Below, piece after piece: positions 60,684 to 64,000 of a stretch of 64,000 bases of DNA (within the stretch, counting starts at the first letter, position 1; each line of letters opens with the position of its first letter). Source of the stretch: Sphingosinicella terrae. GTDB lineage: Bacteria > Pseudomonadota > Alphaproteobacteria > Sphingomonadales > Sphingomonadaceae. Both the position numbers and the translations under genes were made by a program. Where the stretch lies: assembly GCF_003347635.1 (NCBI RefSeq), contig NZ_QDFY01000001.1, positions 310,001 through 374,000 on the forward strand. Direction: 5' to 3'. The notes beneath the pieces were generated by a model, which was not told the DNA's origin, made no database searches, and worked only from the letters and a program-made list of their open reading frames with translations.

Positions 60684-61274
60684 ATGAGCGCCGCCGCTGA
60701 GCCGGCCTTCACGGTGCCGCTGAGCCGCGCGATGCGGCGGGCGGGTCTGCGCGGCGCGATGGCGCAGGTTCGGCTCGAGGGCGACATCCTCGTCCTCGGC
60801 GGCGATGGTGGCGGCACGCTCGCCCTCGTGCCGGGGGACGTCACCTGCATCAGGATCGCGAGCTATCCGGGGCGACATCGACCGACCGGCTACGAGACCC
60901 GGATCTGGCGCAGGCAGGCCAGCGGGTCACTCGCGATCGTGCCGATGAACCACGCCATGGGCGGCTATGGCCCGGTCATGCGCCGCTTCGCCGGCTGGGT
61001 GTTCGCCGACGGCGGCAGCGTCCTCCGGGGCCCGAGCCTGCCGGCCCTCCTGTTCCAGATGGCGTGGACGGTCGGCGGCATCGCGCTGATCGCCCTCCTG
61101 CTGCTCGGCGGCGCGATCGCGGAGGGGCTCTGGTGGATGTGGCTGATCGTCGCCCTCTTTGCCGGCCTTGCGGTGCTGCTGTTCGTCGGGCTTCGCCGCG
61201 CTTATTGGCCGCGGCGGGTCATCCGACCTGAGCAGTTGGACGAGTTTTTGCCCCTGTCTGAGGAGAATCGCTGA
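60684..61274 (+). CDS. Two-helix membrane protein, copy 2 of tandem paralogs
   Basis: A 196-residue homolog of the preceding protein: both have the sequence R-A-M-V/A-Q-V-R-L-E-G-D near residue 28 (AMAQVRLEGDILVLGGDGGG), a T-x-x-E/T-R/K-I-W-R block (YETRIWRRQASGSLAIVPMN), and two transmembrane helices near residues 120-140 and 150-170. A tandem duplication is the simple explanation. Function unknown; the first 100 residues might sense or bind a ligand at the membrane. Confidence 0.65.
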   Translation: MSAAAEPAFTVPLSRAMRRAGLRGAMAQVRLEGDILVLGGDGGGTLALVPGDVTCIRIASYPGRHRPTGYETRIWRRQASGSLAIVPMNHAMGGYGPVMRRFAGWVFADGGSVLRGPSLPALLFQMAWTVGGIALIALLLLGGAIAEGLWWMWLIVALFAGLAVLLFVGLRRAYWPRRVIRPEQLDEFLPLSEENR

Positions 61275-62269
61275 TGAAGGCCCTCTTGTCCCGCCAGCCC
61301 GGCGGCCCCGAGACGCTCGAGCTCGCCGAGCTGGAGGATCCGGCGCCCGGCGCGGGCCAGCTGCTCGTCCGGGTCAGGGCCTGCGCGATCAACTATCCCG
61401 ACGTCCTGATCATCGAGGACAAATATCAGTTCAGGCCGGCGCGGCCGTTCGCGCCGGGCGGCGAGATCGCCGGCACGGTCGAGGCGGTGGGCGAAGGGGT
61501 CATCGGCTGGTCGCCGGGTGACCGGCTGATCGCGATGCTCGGCCATGGCGGCCTCGCGGAAAAGGTCCTGGTCGATGCCGCCAAGGCGCTGTCGCTGCCG
61601 GCCGATCGCAGCTTCGAGGAGGGTTCGGCGCTCATCCTCACCTACGGCACGACCATCCATGCCCTGCTCGACCGCGGTGGACTGAAGCCGGGGGAGACTT
61701 TGCTCGTGCTCGGCGCCGCGGGCGGAGTCGGGCTCGCCGCGGTCGAGCTCGGCACGGCCTATGGCGCACGGGTGGTAGCCGCGGTCTCCTCAGAGGAGAA
61801 GGCGGCGGCGGCGAAGGCGGCAGGGGCCGACGAGACGCTCGTCTACCCGGCTGGCCCGTTCGACAAGGAAGGGGCGAAGGCGCTCGCCGCCGCGTTCAAG
61901 GCTGCGGTGGGCCCGGGCGGAGCGGACCTGATCTACGATCCGGTCGGCGGCGACTATACCGAGGCAGCGCTGCGGTCGATCGCCTGGGAAGGGCGCCACC
62001 TCGTCATCGGCTTTCCGGCCGGAATACCGAGGCTGCCGCTCAACCTCACCCTGCTCAAGAGCTGCGACGTGCGCGGCGTCTTCTGGGGCGCCTTCGCCGC
62101 GCGGGCTCCCGAAGCGAATGCCGCCCATGTCCGCACGCTGTTCCGGCTCTGGGACGAAGGGAAGATCGCACCGAAGGTGAGCCGGACCTGGCCGCTCGCC
62201 GAGGGCGCGCAGGCGATCGCGCACATGGCGGCGCGAAAGGCGGTGGGAAAGCTGGTGGTGACCCTCTAG
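61274..62269 (+). CDS. NADPH:quinone oxidoreductase family protein
   Basis: A 331-residue medium-chain dehydrogenase/reductase of the QOR type without zinc: INYPDVLIIEDKYQFRPARPFAPGGEIAGTVEAVG and the Rossmann loop LLVLGAAGGVGLAAVELGTAYGARVVA. It should pass two electrons from NADPH to quinones or enones. The start overlaps the preceding stop by 1 bp. Confidence 0.88.
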   Translation: MKALLSRQPGGPETLELAELEDPAPGAGQLLVRVRACAINYPDVLIIEDKYQFRPARPFAPGGEIAGTVEAVGEGVIGWSPGDRLIAMLGHGGLAEKVLVDAAKALSLPADRSFEEGSALILTYGTTIHALLDRGGLKPGETLLVLGAAGGVGLAAVELGTAYGARVVAAVSSEEKAAAAKAAGADETLVYPAGPFDKEGAKALAAAFKAAVGPGGADLIYDPVGGDYTEAALRSIAWEGRHLVIGFPAGIPRLPLNLTLLKSCDVRGVFWGAFAARAPEANAAHVRTLFRLWDEGKIAPKVSRTWPLAEGAQAIAHMAARKAVGKLVVTL

Positions 62270-62295
62270 CCGGCCACCCATGCGTCCGGCGCGGG

Positions 62296-62325
62296 AGCCG
62301 ATGGCCGTTGCGCCGGCCATCGGCT
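62296..62325. terminator. Hairpin after quinone oxidoreductase gene
   Basis: AGCCGATGGCC (62296-62306) and GGCCATCGGCT (62315-62325) are perfect 11-bp arms with an 8-nt loop. No T-run follows, so it might be a Rho-independent-like barrier or an RNA-stabilising stem. Confidence 0.45.
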
Positions 62326-62363
62326 GAGCCTATCTGACCTCCTGACAGGAGCAAAGGGAAGCC

Positions 62364-62690
62364 ATGACCACCTTCGACGACCGCCAGAAGGCCTTCGAGA
62401 CCAAATATGCCCGCGACCAGGAGATGCAGTTCAAGGTCGTCGCCCGGCGCAATCGTCTGCTCGGCCAATGGGCGGCGAAGAAGATGGGCCTGACCGAGGC
62501 GGAGGCGGACGCTTATGCCCGCGACGTCATCCGCGCCGATTTCGAGGAAGCCGGCGACGAGGACGTGATCCGCAAGCTGCTCGGCGACCTTACCTCGGCC
62601 GGAGTCGAGATCGACGACGCCGCGATCCGCCAGGCGCTCGAGCACAAGACCGTCGAGGCCCGCCGCCACTTCATCGAAGCCCAGGGCTGA
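62364..62690 (+). CDS. DUF1476 protein (F-ATPase zeta inhibitor-like)
   Basis: A 108-residue, highly charged helical protein: TTFDDRQKAFETKYARDQEMQFKVVARRNRLLGQWAAKKMGL, the DUF1476 N-terminus. In Paracoccus the homolog is the zeta subunit that inhibits F1-ATPase hydrolysis. It precedes the BolA and Grx4 genes, a common alphaproteobacterial trio. Confidence 0.93.
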   Translation: MTTFDDRQKAFETKYARDQEMQFKVVARRNRLLGQWAAKKMGLTEAEADAYARDVIRADFEEAGDEDVIRKLLGDLTSAGVEIDDAAIRQALEHKTVEARRHFIEAQG

Positions 62691-62703
62691 GGCGCGACGG
62701 ACG

Positions 62704-62937
62704 ATGGCGATGGCGGCGGACGAGATCGAGGCGCTGATCCGGCAGGGCATTCCCGATGCCTTCGTCGAGATCGTCGATCTGGCCGGCGACGGCGATCATT
62801 ATGAGGCGCGCGTCGTCGCCGAGAGCTTTCGCGGCCAGTCTCGCGTCATGCAGCAGCGACGGGTCTACGAGGCGCTCGGCGGACGGATGGGAACGGAGCT
62901 GCACGCGCTGAAGCTGACCACGTCCGTCCCGGCGTGA
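62704..62937 (+). CDS. BolA-family protein
   Basis: A 77-residue BolA domain: [38 protein letters not shown], with [23 protein letters not shown] closing the fold. The conserved His for Fe-S cluster binding with Grx4 is in DGDHYEA. It pairs with the following glutaredoxin. Confidence 0.93.
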   Translation: MAMAADEIEALIRQGIPDAFVEIVDLAGDGDHYEARVVAESFRGQSRVMQQRRVYEALGGRMGTELHALKLTTSVPA

Positions 62938-62960
62938 ACCCGAATAGAAGGAGCAAGGCG

Positions 62961-63287
62961 ATGAGCCAGGCCAATGAGCGCATCGACCAGATTGTAAAGA
63001 ATAACGACATCGTCCTGTTCATGAAGGGGACGGCCCTGTTCCCGCAATGCGGCTTTTCCAGCCGCGCGGTGGCGATCCTCGACCATCTCGGCGTGTCGTT
63101 CGAAACGGTCGACGTCCTCCAGGACCCGGAGATCCGCCAGGGCATCAAGGAATATTCCGACTGGCCGACCATTCCGCAGCTCTATGTGAAGGGTGAGTTC
63201 GTCGGCGGATCGGATATCATGATGGAGATGTTCGAGGCGGGCGAGCTCAAGCAGCTCTTCACCGACAGCCAGATCGCCGGAGCCTGA
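62961..63287 (+). CDS. grxD: Grx4-type monothiol glutaredoxin
   Basis: A 108-residue monothiol glutaredoxin with the CGFS active site ([11 protein letters not shown]), [23 protein letters not shown] (glutathione-binding TxxxP and GGxD). It binds a [2Fe-2S] cluster with BolA and acts in Fe-S trafficking. The ATG at 62961 has a GAAGGAG sequence upstream. Confidence 0.96.
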   Translation: MSQANERIDQIVKNNDIVLFMKGTALFPQCGFSSRAVAILDHLGVSFETVDVLQDPEIRQGIKEYSDWPTIPQLYVKGEFVGGSDIMMEMFEAGELKQLFTDSQIAGA

Positions 63288-63648
63288 TCGGCTCTCGCCA
63301 GCGTCGCGTTACGCACCAAAAAATCAGGGCGGGCCGCGCGACCGGAAACGTGCGCTGACCCGCCCTCTCGAGTGGAACCGTGTGGATGTCTACACGGTTG
63401 CATGGCCTGTGCCAATCCGGAAGATGCGCGGATTCCTGCGGCCTTCGATGATGAAGACGCATTAACCTTTACGCCGCGTGTAAGATCTTCCGACACTTCC
63501 GCTTCAAACCTCCATTGGTCATGCGAGCGCCTCGCGCAGAACGAGCCTATCCCCGATGCCCCCATCCTCGTGGCACCTGTCGGAGAGGACAGGGGTCACG
63601 GCCGATCGGAAATAGGCCGCCCTTCACTTCGACCCGCACCGATGCCAC
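63288..63648. other. Intergenic region with long hairpin
   Basis: No gene is recognised in these 361 bp. The main structure is an inverted repeat at 63376-63399: arms AACCGTGTGGA and TCTACACGGTT around TG, with one mismatch. It lies about 90 bp after grxD and could be a terminator stem or a regulatory element. Downstream, the sequence is less GC-rich (about 63425-63510), possibly the promoter of the next gene. Confidence 0.5.
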
Positions 63649-64000
63649 ATGACCGGCATGGACGAGGCGTTTCCCGGTCGTGTCGAGCAGATCGCGCCGC
63701 AAGTGCGCCGGCTGCTGGCGGCCAATCCGTCGCCCTTCACCTACACCGGCACGCAAACCTATGTCGTCGGATCCGGCGAAGTGGCGGTGATCGATCCCGG
63801 CCCCGATCTGCCGGAGCATGTCGAGGCGATCCTCGCCGCTACGCGGGGCGAGACGATCTCGGCAATCATGTGCACCCACACCCATCGCGACCACAGCCCG
63901 GCCAGTCGGCCGCTGGCAGCGGCGACGGGAGCGCCGGTGATCGGCTGCGCTCCGCTGGCGATCGAGGATTCGGGTCCACGCGCCGATGCCGCGTTCGACT
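63649..64000 (+). CDS. MBL-fold hydrolase (LACTB2-like), 3' end outside window
   Basis: The frame runs to the window edge; only 117 codons are seen. NPSPFTYTGTQTYVVGSGEVAVIDPGPDLPEHVEAI precedes the zinc motif HTHRDH, and the fold resembles the LACTB2/GloB-related branch. The reaction is unclear from this fragment. ATG at 63649 and ATG at 63658 are both possible starts. Confidence 0.8.
   Translation, partial: MTGMDEAFPGRVEQIAPQVRRLLAANPSPFTYTGTQTYVVGSGEVAVIDPGPDLPEHVEAILAATRGETISAIMCTHTHRDHSPASRPLAAATGAPVIGCAPLAIEDSGPRADAAFD

Noticed and set aside
63182-63565. Minus-strand 127-codon frame downstream of grxD
   Set aside because: It overlaps the conserved grxD 3' end antisense, has no ribosome-binding site and no recognisable motif.

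Overview
The window is a GC-rich, densely coding chromosomal segment. It most likely comes from an alphaproteobacterium of the Sphingomonadales. The evidence is a TonB-dependent receptor of sphingomonad type, an NDUFA12-type complex I subunit followed by a DUF2155 protein, a DUF1476/BolA/Grx4 module, short palindromic intergenic repeats, and many GTG/TTG starts with 1-8 bp gene overlaps. This assignment rests on gene content only. There are no rRNA genes, CRISPR arrays, prophage or transposase genes in view; the one RNA gene is tRNA-Trp.

Layout. 0-3.4 kb, minus strand: end of an NYN nuclease-like gene, a GNAT enzyme, a TetR regulator divergent from a VOC protein across a palindromic operator, a GST and a DUF421 membrane protein. 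3.5-12.8 kb: an osmoadaptation block with ectA-ectB-ectC-ectD-ask (ectoine and 5-hydroxyectoine), two MFS transporters (one close to ProP), a MscS-type channel, and a divergent MarR-type regulator. 12.8-22.5 kb: a LysR regulator divergent from a TonB receptor and seven tightly packed genes (MBL hydrolase, FAD monooxygenase, extradiol dioxygenase, C-C hydrolase-like alpha/beta hydrolase, membrane protein, cupin, FAH hydrolase). This looks like an uptake and ring-cleavage pathway for an unidentified aromatic compound. 22.5-32.6 kb: assorted genes, including a MetE-like methyltransferase divergent from an unknown SAM-methyltransferase-like protein, and a DUF559 nuclease gene framed by inverted double-hairpin repeats.

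32.6-38.6 kb is the tRNA-Trp/secE/nusG/rplK/rplA ... rplJ/rplL region. It is split by an oppositely oriented GH51 arabinofuranosidase with a LacI-type operator and by a VOC gene. 38.7-43.0 kb: a GGDEF-EAL protein and a lone fatty acyl-AMP ligase. 43.2-47.4 kb: recX, a double cold-shock protein, DUF192, GNAT, NDUFA12, DUF2155, then convergent aat (3' ends overlap by 184 bp) and arsC. 47.5-55.4 kb: accC-accB, aroQ, thiS-thiG, a VapBC toxin-antitoxin pair, a PCMT/erythromycin-esterase fusion and a TPP enzyme. 55.5-64 kb: an SCP2 protein, a two-subunit CoA-transferase interrupted by a lipoprotein phosphatase gene, an epimerase, an AHL-lactonase-like hydrolase, two tandem paralogous membrane proteins, a quinone oxidoreductase, DUF1476-BolA-Grx4, and the start of another MBL hydrolase cut by the window edge.

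The candidates most worth following are the ring-cleavage cluster, the DUF559 gene with its paired hairpin flanks (related hairpins occur elsewhere, one read in frame inside a signal peptide), and the MetE-like/unknown methyltransferase pair with its shared operator. All functions are inferred by reading the sequence; no database search was run.
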